Numbered from the stretch's first letter, positions 1-6,419 are shown. The stretch is DNA of 9,261 nt from Vitreoscilla sp. (GCA_014378125.1 JACMOG010000324.1:1-9261); one strand, 5' to 3'. The notes: a model not told the origin generated them from the sequence alone. Numbers and translations: made by a program.

Positions 1-821
1 CAGGCCAGCTCGCGTGCGATGGCCTCCACCGAGCCGCCCGTGGGCTCGTCGCAGTACACGTCGGCGGCGTACAGCGTGGCGCGCGGCAGCGCCGAATGGA
101 AGCCGTCGTAGGCGCCCACCATCAGCGACGCCACGGCCGTGCCGTGCATCGCCGGATGGCCCTCGTCCGCGCAGCCATGCGTGCGCACCGTGACGCGGCG
201 CAGCGCCGGGTGGCGCAGGTCGACGCCGCTGTCGATGAGCCCCACCTGCAACGGCACGCCGCTCGCGCGGCCCTGCGCCAGCGTGCCCATCGCGGCCATC
301 GACGCGGGCTGCGCGGGCGCCTCCACGCTTCCGCTGCTGCCGTACACATGATGAAAGTCGTACGCGCCGTCCGGATCGATCGCCCGCGCCCGCGCGAGCG
401 CCTCCGCCAGATCGACGCCCGCCGGCGCCTTGAGCACCAGCAGCACGGCGTCGAGTCCCGCCAACGCGTCCTCGCGCAGCGGCGTGAAGCCGGCGGCAAG
501 CAGCGCCTCGCGCGCGGCCGGCGACGACGGTTGCGCCAGCAGCTCGGCGCGCACGATCAGCTCGCCGAGTCGGTCGCGGTCGAGTTCGCGCGGGTGCTCC
601 CGCGCGCGCTCGCCCACCGCGTCCAGGCGCGAGGTGGCCAGCTCCACCGGCGCCAGCACGGTGTCGACGATCGGCTGCAGGCGCTGCACCAGCGGCGACT
701 GCGTGATCGGCGACACGGCATGCCCCAGCGCGGGCCCCAGCGCCGGCAGGCGAAGCTGGGCGTGCGCCGAGCCGCAAAGAAGCAGCGCGAACGCAAGGAT
801 TCGGCAAGTTCGAGGGTTCAT
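1..821 (-). CDS. Secreted S8 family (subtilisin-like) serine peptidase, C-terminal part outside window
   Basis: The 273 visible codons read leftward from ATG at 819-821 and are still open at base 1. Residues 1-21 form a Sec signal peptide (hydrophobic ILAFALLLC, then GSAHA before Q22), so the enzyme should be exported; the cysteine is not in a good lipobox. Residues about 95-165 resemble a subtilase propeptide. Two of the three catalytic residues are visible: Asp197 in LIDSGVD and His226 in HGTAVASLMVG. The catalytic Ser and oxyanion Asn should lie in the missing part. It is divergent from the ECF sigma gene with only 62 bases between, and a shared promoter-like element (831-870) suggests co-control. 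No Shine-Dalgarno sequence precedes the ATG. The family call is firm; the substrate is unknown. A role in envelope quality control or in sigma-factor signalling is inference from position. Confidence 0.9.
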   Translation of the reverse strand, partial: MNPRTCRILAFALLLCGSAHAQLRLPALGPALGHAVSPITQSPLVQRLQPIVDTVLAPVELATSRLDAVGERAREHPRELDRDRLGELIVRAELLAQPSSPAAREALLAAGFTPLREDALAGLDAVLLVLKAPAGVDLAEALARARAIDPDGAYDFHHVYGSSGSVEAPAQPASMAAMGTLAQGRASGVPLQVGLIDSGVDLRHPALRRVTVRTHGCADEGHPAMHGTAVASLMVGAYDGFHSALPRATLYAADVYCDEPTGGSVEAIARELA

Positions 822-830
822 GTTCGATAT

Positions 831-870
831 AACGTTGGACGCATGGAAGAAAATCCATCGCCACAACGTT
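831..870. promoter_or_regulatory. Symmetrical divergent ECF-type promoter (or operator) between protease and sigma factor
   Basis: The 40 bases are arranged with mirror symmetry: AACGTT (831-836), 7 bases, TGGA (844-847), 6 bases, TCCA (854-857), 7 bases, AACGTT (865-870). Read rightward, GGAAG (845-849), a 17-base spacer and CGTT (867-870) resemble the GGAA-type -35 and CGTT-type -10 of ECF promoters such as those of the SigR/SigH group. Read leftward, GGATT (852-856) and CGTT (831-834) have the same 17-base spacing. The sequence and spacing are seen directly; the promoter reading is inference. Each start site would fall only a few bases before the ATG, which fits the missing Shine-Dalgarno sequences. 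A binding site for a dimeric regulator is the main alternative. Confidence 0.45.
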
Positions 871-883
871 TTCCCATCATGTC

Positions 884-1387
884 ATGAGCCTGTCGCCCCT
901 TGCGTTGCGCGCGGAGATCGCGGCCCTCTTGCCGCGGCTGCGCCGTTTCGCCCGATCCGTCACCCGGCACCGGGAGGACGCGGACGACCTCGTGCAGATC
1001 GCGGTCGAGCGTGCGCTGAAGCACCTCGATCATTGGCAGGATGGAACTCGACTGGACAGCTGGCTGTTTCGAATCATGAAGAACGCATGGATCGACGAGG
1101 TGCGGGCGCGCGGCCGCCGCGACGAGGTGCTCGCGCCCGAAGAGGCGGGCGAGCACGTCGGCTTCTCCGAGACGGGCAGCCGCGACATCCGCCTGTCCAT
1201 CGAGAAGGCGATGGCGCGCCTGCCCGAGGACCAGCGCATGGCCGTGAGCCTGGTGCTGGTGGAGGGGCTGCCCTACAAGGAAGCCGCGGAGGTGCTCGAC
1301 ATCCCCATCGGCACGCTCACGAGCCGCCTTGCGCGCGGCCGCGACGCGCTTCAACTGATGCTGGGCGACGGAGACCTGACGCCATGA
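884..1387 (+). CDS. ECF-family RNA polymerase sigma factor (sigma-70 family, region 2 + region 4)
   Basis: This 167-residue cytoplasmic protein has the usual ECF length. Region 2 spans about residues 17-76 (RRFARSVTRHREDADDLVQ, then the WLFRIMKNAWIDEVR helix that contacts the -10 box). Region 4 spans about 112-161 (LPEDQRMAV, then the helix-turn-helix YKEAAEVLDIPIGTLTSRLAR). The region between them (78-110) is an acidic linker with no extra domain. ATG at 884 is chosen because the fold begins directly after it and the frame holds no earlier ATG, GTG or TTG after the stop at 830-832. No Shine-Dalgarno sequence is visible; a 14-codon reading frame (843-887) ends in an ATGA overlap with this start. 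Its own stop overlaps the anti-sigma start by 4 bases, so the two are co-translated. It probably activates its own promoter (831-870), which is inference. Confidence 0.93.
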   Translation: MSLSPLALRAEIAALLPRLRRFARSVTRHREDADDLVQIAVERALKHLDHWQDGTRLDSWLFRIMKNAWIDEVRARGRRDEVLAPEEAGEHVGFSETGSRDIRLSIEKAMARLPEDQRMAVSLVLVEGLPYKEAAEVLDIPIGTLTSRLARGRDALQLMLGDGDLTP

Positions 1388-2193
1388 GTGCCCTGAACGA
1401 ACACGACCGCATCGCGGCGATGGCCTATGTCGATGGCGAGCTGCCGGCCGAGCACATCGTCGCTTTCGACGCCCGCCTCGCGCTGGAGCCCGCGCTCGCG
1501 ACCGCGGTGGCGCGCGAGCGCGCTTTGCGCGCGCGGCTGCAGTCGGCCTTCGCGCCCGAGCTGGACGAGCCGGTGCCCGCCGGCCTGCTCGACCTGCTGG
1601 CCGTGCCGGAATCTGCCGCCGCTGCCGCCGCCCCCCTGGCCGCCAACGAGGCCTTGCCCGCCGGAACGAACGACGCCTCGCGCGCCACGCTGCCGCACGA
1701 CCGCCGCTGGCGCTGGCCCACCTGGGGCGCGATGGCCGCCAGCCTGATGCTGGGCGTCGTGTTCGGCACGCACCTGCTGGCGTCGCACACGGGCGGCGGC
1801 GAGGCGGTGGCGCTCAACGTGGGCGAAGACGGCGCCATCACGGCGCAGGGCGCGCTGCGCGACGCGCTCGAGCAGCACATCGGCGGCACCGTGATCGATC
1901 CGAACGCCAAGGTCGGCGTGGGCCTGAGCTTCCGCGACCATGCCGGGAACTATTGCCGCACGTTCGCCGTCGACGCGGCCTCCTCGGGCATCGCGTGCAA
2001 GCAGTCCGCGGGTTGGGTGGTGGCGCGGCTCGAACACGCCACCAACGCGCGCGCCGGCGAGGCCGGCGGCTACCGCACCGCCGCAAGCTCGCTCAGTCCC
2101 ACGTTGCTGCAGGCCATCGATGCGATGCGCGACGGCGACACGCTGGACGCCGCGGCCGAGGCCAGTGCGCGGGACAAGGGCTGGAAGCGCTGA
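1384..2193 (+). CDS. Membrane-anchored anti-sigma factor paired with the ECF sigma
   Basis: The 269-residue protein starts at the ATG in the ATGA overlap with the sigma gene, with GGAG at 1370-1373 upstream; the frame is open much further upstream but that part is antisense or out of frame to other genes. Residues about 6-72 (DRIAAMAYVDGELPAEH onward) form the short helical N-terminal domain typical of anti-sigma factors, in the cytoplasm. An Ala/Pro-rich linker (about 75-105) leads to one membrane helix at about 115-134 (WGAMAASLMLGVVFGTHLLA), and residues 135-269 should be periplasmic. The N-terminal domain has no cysteine, so it is not a zinc-type anti-sigma domain. The only two cysteines, C191 and C205, are both in the periplasmic part. 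Its job is to hold the sigma factor at the membrane until a signal arrives; the signal is unknown. Confidence 0.88.
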   Translation: MSALNEHDRIAAMAYVDGELPAEHIVAFDARLALEPALATAVARERALRARLQSAFAPELDEPVPAGLLDLLAVPESAAAAAAPLAANEALPAGTNDASRATLPHDRRWRWPTWGAMAASLMLGVVFGTHLLASHTGGGEAVALNVGEDGAITAQGALRDALEQHIGGTVIDPNAKVGVGLSFRDHAGNYCRTFAVDAASSGIACKQSAGWVVARLEHATNARAGEAGGYRTAASSLSPTLLQAIDAMRDGDTLDAAAEASARDKGWKR

Positions 2194-2201
2194 TCAGGCC
2201 G

Positions 2202-2573
2202 TCATCCCGCCGCCCGCCCGTCGAACGCCGACCTGGCCTGCTCCACCTCGGCCAGGTGCTCGGTGGTCCACCGGTACATGGTCCTCAGCGGCTTCTGCAC
2301 GCTGCGGCCCAGCGGCGTGATGGCGTACTCCACGGCGATCGGCGACGCCGGCACCACGCGGCGCGTGACGATGCCGTTGCGTTCGAGCCGGCGCAGGCAC
2401 TGCGTGAGCGCCTTCTGCGTGACGCCCACCAGTTGCCGCTTGACCGCATTGAAGCGCAGGGGCGCGTCGTCGAGCGCGATGAGCACCAGCATCGACCACT
2501 TCTCGGTGAGTTGATCGAGCAGCAGTCGTTGCGGGCAGTTGGCATCGAAGTCGTCGGACGGGCAGCTTGGCAT
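2202..2573 (-). CDS. HxlR-family winged helix-turn-helix transcriptional regulator
   Basis: The 123-residue protein has the usual HxlR length. The N-terminal signature is C13-P with LLDQLTEKWSMLVL after it, the family's Cys-x-GKW-like opening. The winged helix follows (about 38-90): LRFNAVKRQLVGVTQKALTQ, then CLRRLERNGIVTRRV and the wing VEYAITPLGRSV. A C-terminal helix serves for dimerisation. The start ATG (2571-2573) has GGAG at 2581-2584, seven bases upstream. Family members such as YodB and HypR sense electrophiles or oxidants through the conserved N-terminal cysteine, here C13; C4 is an extra. It is divergent from an OYE ene-reductase, the usual partner of such repressors, so control of that gene and of itself is likely but inferred. 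It converges with the anti-sigma gene, leaving 8 bases between stops. Confidence 0.92.
   Translation of the reverse strand: MPSCPSDDFDANCPQRLLLDQLTEKWSMLVLIALDDAPLRFNAVKRQLVGVTQKALTQCLRRLERNGIVTRRVVPASPIAVEYAITPLGRSVQKPLRTMYRWTTEHLAEVEQARSAFDGRAAG
2231..2257. terminator. Possible stem-loop at convergent gene ends (no U tract)
   Basis: ACCTGGCC (2231-2238) and GGCCAGGT (2250-2257) are perfect 8-base inverted repeats around an 11-base loop. The stem lies 37 bases past the anti-sigma stop and inside the last codons of the convergent HxlR gene. No T-run follows on either strand, so it is not a classical intrinsic terminator. It could still slow polymerase or be a coding coincidence in high-GC DNA. 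Confidence 0.25.
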
Positions 2574-2575
2574 GC

Positions 2576-2616
2576 GGTATCTCCGAGGCTATCTGGTGTC
2601 TCCAAGGTGGCTATTT
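2576..2616. repeat. Imperfect tandem repeat in the HxlR leader
   Basis: GGTATCTCCGAGGCTATCT (2576-2594) is followed directly by a diverged copy at 2595-2616 that begins GGTGTCTCCAAGG and ends GGCTATTT, with three extra bases in the middle. Both copies contain a GGAG on the minus strand; the one nearer the gene (2581-2584) is the ribosome-binding site of the HxlR gene. Whether the second copy has a role is unknown. Confidence 0.4.
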
Positions 2617-2620
2617 TATC

Positions 2621-2643
2621 CCAGGTTTACTTTATATACTTGG
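2621..2643. promoter_or_regulatory. Candidate HxlR operator overlapping the -10 box of the ene-reductase gene
   Basis: Half-sites CCAGGTTTA (2621-2629) and, on the other strand, CCAAGTATA (2635-2643) agree at 7 of 9 bases and are separated by 5 bases, which suits a dimeric winged-helix regulator. The right half contains TATACT (2635-2640), a 5-of-6 match to a sigma-70 -10 box for the rightward gene; the -35 region (about 2612-2617) is poor. The region is an AT-rich island in GC-rich DNA. The palindrome is seen directly; assignment to the HxlR protein is inference. Confidence 0.45.
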
Positions 2644-2671
2644 CAGACAGCGACCACGAAGGAAACCCCCC

Positions 2672-3796
2672 ATGACCATCAACAGCAGCACCGACACCCT
2701 CTTCCGCCCCCTGCGCATCAAGTCGCTCGAGCTCAGGAACCGCATCGTCATGGCGCCGATGACGCGCTCGTTCTCGCCCGAAGGCGTGCCCGGGGAGGAC
2801 GTGGCCGAGTACTACCGCCGCCGCGCCGCCGCGCAGGTGGGCCTCATCCTGTCCGAAGGCACCGTCGTCGATCGTCCCGCCGCCAAGAACGATCCGCGGG
2901 TGCCGTTCTTCCATGGCGAGGCCGCGCTGGCCGGCTGGCAACGCGTGATCGACCAGGTGCACGCCGCGGGCGGCAAGATGGGCCCGCAGATCTGGCACGT
3001 GGGCACGGTGGCCAACCCGCAGACCACCTGGGTGCCGCCGGGTTCCGTGGAGGGTCCGTCGGGCCTGCTCGCACCCCAGGCGCCGCGTGGCGTGGCGATG
3101 ACCGACGAGGCCATCGCCGACACCATCGCCGCCTTCGGCAAGGCCGCCGGCGAGGCGAAGCGGCTGGGCTTCGACACGCTCGAACTGCACGGCGCGCACG
3201 GCTACCTGATCGACCAGTTCTTCTGGGAAGGCACCAACCAGCGCTCCGACCGTTTCGGCGGCGCCACGCTGAAGGAGCGCTCGCGCTTCGCGTCGGAGGT
3301 GGTGAAAAGCGTGCGCGCCGCGGTGGGGCCTGACTTTCCGATCCTGTTGCGCGTGAGCCAGTGGAAGCAGCAGGACTACGCGGTTCGGCTCGCGCCCACG
3401 CCGCAGGCCATGACCGACTGGCTGCTGCCGCTGGTGGACGCCGGCGTCGACGTGCTGCACTGCTCCCAGCGCCGCTTCTGGGAGCCCGAGTTTCCGGAGC
3501 TGGACGGCGAGGACGGCCTCAACTTCGCGGGCTGGGCCAAGAAGCTCACCGGCGCGACCACCATCAGCGTGGGCTCGGTCGGCCTGTCGGGCGACTTCTT
3601 CGGCAGCTTCGGTGGCAAGACCTCGCAGCCCGCGAGCCTCGACAAGCTGATCGCGCGCATGGAACGCGACGAGTTCGACCTGATCGCCGTCGGCCGCGCC
3701 CTGCTCGGCGATCCGGATTGGGTGACCAAGGTGCGCAACGGCGACGCCGCCGGGATGAAGGACTTCACCGCGGCGGCGCTGGGCGAGCTGGTCTGA
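2672..3796 (+). CDS. Old-yellow-enzyme family NADH:flavin oxidoreductase (ene-reductase)
   Basis: The 374-residue protein is a single (beta/alpha)8-barrel FMN enzyme of normal OYE length. It reduces activated C=C bonds of electrophiles such as enones, maleimides or quinones using NAD(P)H. Visible marks are FRPLRIKSLELRNRIVMAPM (11-30) followed by T31, where classical OYEs also have Thr and the thermophilic class has Cys; Q106/H109 in QIWHVG; the active-site HGAHGYLIDQFF with H173, H176 and Y178; and the FMN-phosphate motif GRALLGDPDW (341-350). ATG at 2672 is chosen over earlier in-frame starts because AAGGA (2659-2663) lies eight bases upstream and family homology begins here. The divergent HxlR gene likely represses it. 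It could equally be labelled NemA-like or 12-oxophytodienoate-reductase-like; the true substrate is unknown. Confidence 0.93.
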   Translation: MTINSSTDTLFRPLRIKSLELRNRIVMAPMTRSFSPEGVPGEDVAEYYRRRAAAQVGLILSEGTVVDRPAAKNDPRVPFFHGEAALAGWQRVIDQVHAAGGKMGPQIWHVGTVANPQTTWVPPGSVEGPSGLLAPQAPRGVAMTDEAIADTIAAFGKAAGEAKRLGFDTLELHGAHGYLIDQFFWEGTNQRSDRFGGATLKERSRFASEVVKSVRAAVGPDFPILLRVSQWKQQDYAVRLAPTPQAMTDWLLPLVDAGVDVLHCSQRRFWEPEFPELDGEDGLNFAGWAKKLTGATTISVGSVGLSGDFFGSFGGKTSQPASLDKLIARMERDEFDLIAVGRALLGDPDWVTKVRNGDAAGMKDFTAAALGELV

Positions 3797-4162
3797 TCAG
3801 AGCCAGGGCGTGTCGTAGTACTCGTACACGCCGCGCCCGTAGGTCTCGTCGTAGTTGGGGCGCGCGTCGAAGGAATGGCGCGGCGCCTGGCTGAGCTGCT
3901 CTTTCTCGAGCGGCACCACGTAGCCGTCCTTCTCGAGGTCGTAGTGCAGCATCGACCACGGCAGCGGATAGCGGTCGGCGCCCATGCCGAAGATGCCGCC
4001 GAATTCGAGCACGGCATGGCGGACGATGCCGGAGCGCTTGTCGATGACCAGGTAGTCGATCGAGCCGAGCGAATCGCCGGCGGGGTTGAAGACGGCGGTA
4101 CCGGTGACGCGATCGGAACTGATCACGCTGCTGGCAGTGGTGGTGGCGGTGGTGTCTTGCAT
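3797..4162 (-). CDS. PRC-barrel domain protein
   Basis: This 121-residue protein lacks a signal peptide or membrane helix. Residues about 13-88 form a PRC-barrel (SSDRVTGTAVFNPAGDSLGS, then IDYLVIDKRSGIVRHAVLEF and the ...YPLPWSMLHYD strand region). A Tyr/Asp-rich tail follows (YDETYGRGVYEYYDTPWL), and the first 12 residues are low-complexity Thr/Ala. PRC-barrels occur in photosynthetic reaction-centre H subunits, RimM and many small stand-alone proteins of unknown, often stress-linked, role; this is the stand-alone type. The start has GGGAG at 4168-4172 five bases upstream. It lies 43 bases after the BtuF-like gene on the same strand and may be co-transcribed, although the gap has a small hairpin (GCCGG-ATG-CCGGC, 4190-4202). 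Its stop abuts the ene-reductase stop with no base between. Confidence 0.88.
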   Translation of the reverse strand: MQDTTATTTASSVISSDRVTGTAVFNPAGDSLGSIDYLVIDKRSGIVRHAVLEFGGIFGMGADRYPLPWSMLHYDLEKDGYVVPLEKEQLSQAPRHSFDARPNYDETYGRGVYEYYDTPWL

Positions 4163-4205
4163 GGCGTCTCCCGGGTGTCGCGGCGCGCAGCCGGATGCCG
4201 GCGCC

Positions 4206-5024
4206 TCAGGCCTTGCTGAGCACGCCGCGTTCCCACCGCGCGACCCACGCCGCGCACAGCCGATGCAACTGCTCCACGCCGTCGGTCAGCGCCGCCGGTC
4301 CCGGCTGCAGGATGTCGCACGACTTGATCTCGTGCAGTTCGCCGTTGGCGACGGCGGGCACGTCCTGCCAGCCAGGACGCGCGGCCACGTTGGCGCCGCG
4401 AAACTTCTTGCCGCACCAGCTGCCCACGATGAGGTCGGGCGCGCGCCGCGGCGGCTCCGCCGGGTCGTGCACGATGCGATCCTTGCCGCCGGCGTGCAGG
4501 CCCAGTTCGGCGAAGACGTCGACGCCACCGGCCACGGCCACCAGCTCCGACACCCAACGGATCGCGCTGATCATCGGATCGTCCCACTCCTCGAAGTAGA
4601 CGCGCGGACGACGCGGCCACGCGGTCGATGCGGCGGCGATCTCGGCGTGGCGCGCCTGGCAGGCCGCGATCCATGCCTCCGCGCGGTCGCTCGCCTGCAC
4701 CAGGCCGGCCACCAGGCGCAGCGTGGCGAAGATCTCGGCCACGCTGCGCTGGTTGGTGATGAACACGTTCAGGCCCGCGCGAATGAGCTTGTCGGCCAGC
4801 GCGGCCTGCATGTCGGAGAAGCCGACGACCAGGTCGGGTTGCAGCGCCACGATCTTGTCGATCTTGCCGTCGAGGAAGGCCGACACGCGCGGCTTCTCGT
4901 CGCGCGCGCGGCGCGGGCGCACCGTGTAGCCGGAGATGCCGACGATGCGGTGCTCCTCGCCGAGCAGGTACAGCCACTCGGTGGTTTCCTCGGTGAGGCA
5001 GACGATGCGTTGGGGGCCGGTCAT
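4206..5024 (-). CDS. BtuF-like cobalamin/iron-complex-binding (helical backbone metal receptor) protein, no signal peptide
   Basis: The 272-residue protein has the bilobed substrate-binding fold of ABC importers for vitamin B12 and siderophores. The N-lobe shows RIVCLTEETTEWLYLLGEEHRIVGIS (6-31) and LQPDLVVGFSDMQAALADKL (61-80), with the linking helix at about 90-130. The C-lobe shows VYFEEWDDPMISAIRWVSEL (142-161), VAGGVDVFAE and PDLIVGSWCGKKF. The protein begins directly with the first beta strand; neither ATG at 5022-5024 nor the longer TTG start at 5088-5090 adds a signal peptide, so it appears cytoplasmic, which is odd for this fold. No permease or ATPase gene is near. Both starts lack a strong Shine-Dalgarno sequence. 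B12 or a related corrinoid is the likely ligand by family; a non-transport role is inference. Confidence 0.82.
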   Translation of the reverse strand: MTGPQRIVCLTEETTEWLYLLGEEHRIVGISGYTVRPRRARDEKPRVSAFLDGKIDKIVALQPDLVVGFSDMQAALADKLIRAGLNVFITNQRSVAEIFATLRLVAGLVQASDRAEAWIAACQARHAEIAAASTAWPRRPRVYFEEWDDPMISAIRWVSELVAVAGGVDVFAELGLHAGGKDRIVHDPAEPPRRAPDLIVGSWCGKKFRGANVAARPGWQDVPAVANGELHEIKSCDILQPGPAALTDGVEQLHRLCAAWVARWERGVLSKA

Positions 5025-5117
5025 TGCGCGATTGTGCCCGGCGTCGCCCTGGCTAACCCTCGGATCGGGCCCTTCGGCGGGAACGGACAATTGCCCATCG
5101 ATTTCCCGGATCCGCCC

Positions 5118-6413
5118 ATGACCTCCCCTTCCGCGGCGCTGTCGCCCTCAGGCAAGCCGACCGCGCCCAAGGCGGCGCACCCGTTCCTGTTCCTGGTGCT
5201 GTTCCTGCCGTTCGGCGCGGTGCCCGGCTTCCTCACGGTGGCGCTGGCCTACGAGCTCAGCAAGAAGGGCATCAGCACCGGCGACATCGCCGTGGTGGTG
5301 GGCATCAGCTACGTGTGCCTCATCTTCAAGTGGCTGTGGGCGCCGCTGGTGGACACCCTGCTCACGCGCAAGATCTGGTACGTGGGCTCCACGCTGGTCT
5401 GCGGCTTCGGGCTGTGGCTGGCGGGCCATGCCGCCATGGGCGAGCACCCGTCGCTGCCGCTGATCAGCGCGGCGCTGACCCTCAGCAACTTCACGGCCAC
5501 GCTGCTCGCGATGGCGGTGGAAAGCCTGATGGCCGCCACCGTCGTCGACAGCGAACGCGGACGCGCCGGCGGCTGGTCGCAGGCCGGCAACCTGGGCGGG
5601 CAGGGGCTGGGCGGCGGTCTCAGCCTGTGGCTGATCCAGAGCCAGGGCTTCAGCGACGCCGCCTCCGGCGCCGTACTGGGACTCATCTGCGCGCTGTGCT
5701 GCCTGGCGCTGTTCTGGGTGGACGACTCACGGCCGCTGCTGAAGGTGGACGGCCATGTCGAGGCCGCGGGCCACCTGGGGGTCGCCGCCAACCTGCGCGC
5801 CATCGGCGGCGACCTGTGGGACCTGCTGCGCTCGCGCGTGGGCATCCTGGCGCTGATGATCTGCCTGCTGCCCATCGGCAGCGGCGCCGCACAGAACCTG
5901 TGGTCGCCCATCGCGGAAGAATGGCACGCCTCGGCCGGCGTCGTGGCTTTCGTCACCGGGGCCATGAGCGGCCTGATCTCCGCCGTCGGCTGCCTCATCG
6001 GCGGCTGGCTGTGCGACCGCATGGACCGCAGGACGGCCTACTGCGTGTTCGGCTTCCTGCTGGTGATCACGGCCATCGGCATGGCGCTGTGCCCGCGCAC
6101 GTCGAACCAGTACATCTTCTGGACTTCGGCCTACGCGCTCGTCGTCGGGCTGTGCTACGCCGCCTACTGCGCGGTGGTGCTGGAGGGCATCGGCGATACC
6201 GCCGCGGCCACCAAGTTCAGCTTCCTGTCGGCGGTGTCGAACGCGCCCATCATGCTGATGACCTTCGTCGACGGCGCCGCCAATACCCGCTGGGGTACCA
6301 ACGGCATGCTGTGGACGGATGCCTGGTGCGGGATGGCGGGCATCATCGTGTTCGCGCTGATGGCCGGCGGCACCAGGCGCCGCGGCGTCACCACGGCCCT
6401 GGAACCCGCTTGA
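5118..6413 (+). CDS. MFS transporter, AmpG-like permease
   Basis: The 431-residue inner-membrane protein has about 12 hydrophobic segments in two halves. The first half includes FLFLVLFLPFGAVPGFLTVA (23-42), then YVCLIFKWLWAPLVD (65-79) with the KWLWAPL-D pattern seen in AmpG/PAT-type permeases, and the second half carries a motif-A-like loop GGWLCDRMDRR (295-305). A soluble loop (about 202-235) separates the halves. AmpG proteins import muropeptides during cell-wall recycling; a more distant MFS relative with another substrate is just as possible. ATG at 5118 is chosen because hydrophobic structure begins shortly after it. The frame is open upstream for over 1,000 bases, but that part is antisense to the BtuF-like gene. 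The Shine-Dalgarno match (CCGGA) is weak. It is divergent from the BtuF-like gene with 93 bases between. Confidence 0.85.
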   Translation: MTSPSAALSPSGKPTAPKAAHPFLFLVLFLPFGAVPGFLTVALAYELSKKGISTGDIAVVVGISYVCLIFKWLWAPLVDTLLTRKIWYVGSTLVCGFGLWLAGHAAMGEHPSLPLISAALTLSNFTATLLAMAVESLMAATVVDSERGRAGGWSQAGNLGGQGLGGGLSLWLIQSQGFSDAASGAVLGLICALCCLALFWVDDSRPLLKVDGHVEAAGHLGVAANLRAIGGDLWDLLRSRVGILALMICLLPIGSGAAQNLWSPIAEEWHASAGVVAFVTGAMSGLISAVGCLIGGWLCDRMDRRTAYCVFGFLLVITAIGMALCPRTSNQYIFWTSAYALVVGLCYAAYCAVVLEGIGDTAAATKFSFLSAVSNAPIMLMTFVDGAANTRWGTNGMLWTDAWCGMAGIIVFALMAGGTRRRGVTTALEPA

Positions 6414-6419
6414 ATGGAA

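Noticed and set aside
96..887. 263-residue plus-strand frame at the left edge
   Set aside because: It is antisense to the protease, whose signal peptide and catalytic motifs are clear; only its last 14 codons (843-887) are mentioned as a possible leader.
430..1383. Long frame running into the anti-sigma gene (587 residues)
   Set aside because: The upstream part overlaps the protease (antisense) and the sigma gene (other frame); the anti-sigma family start coincides with the ATGA overlap at 1384.
2567..2671. Upstream ATG adding 35 residues to the ene-reductase
   Set aside because: The added part spans the divergent promoter region and the HxlR start; a well-placed AAGGA precedes ATG 2672.
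4086..5117. Plus-strand extension giving a 775-residue protein ending in the MFS permease
   Set aside because: The first 344 codons are antisense to the BtuF-like gene, low in recognisable structure and rich in Arg/His/Ala; the MFS fold begins at 5118.
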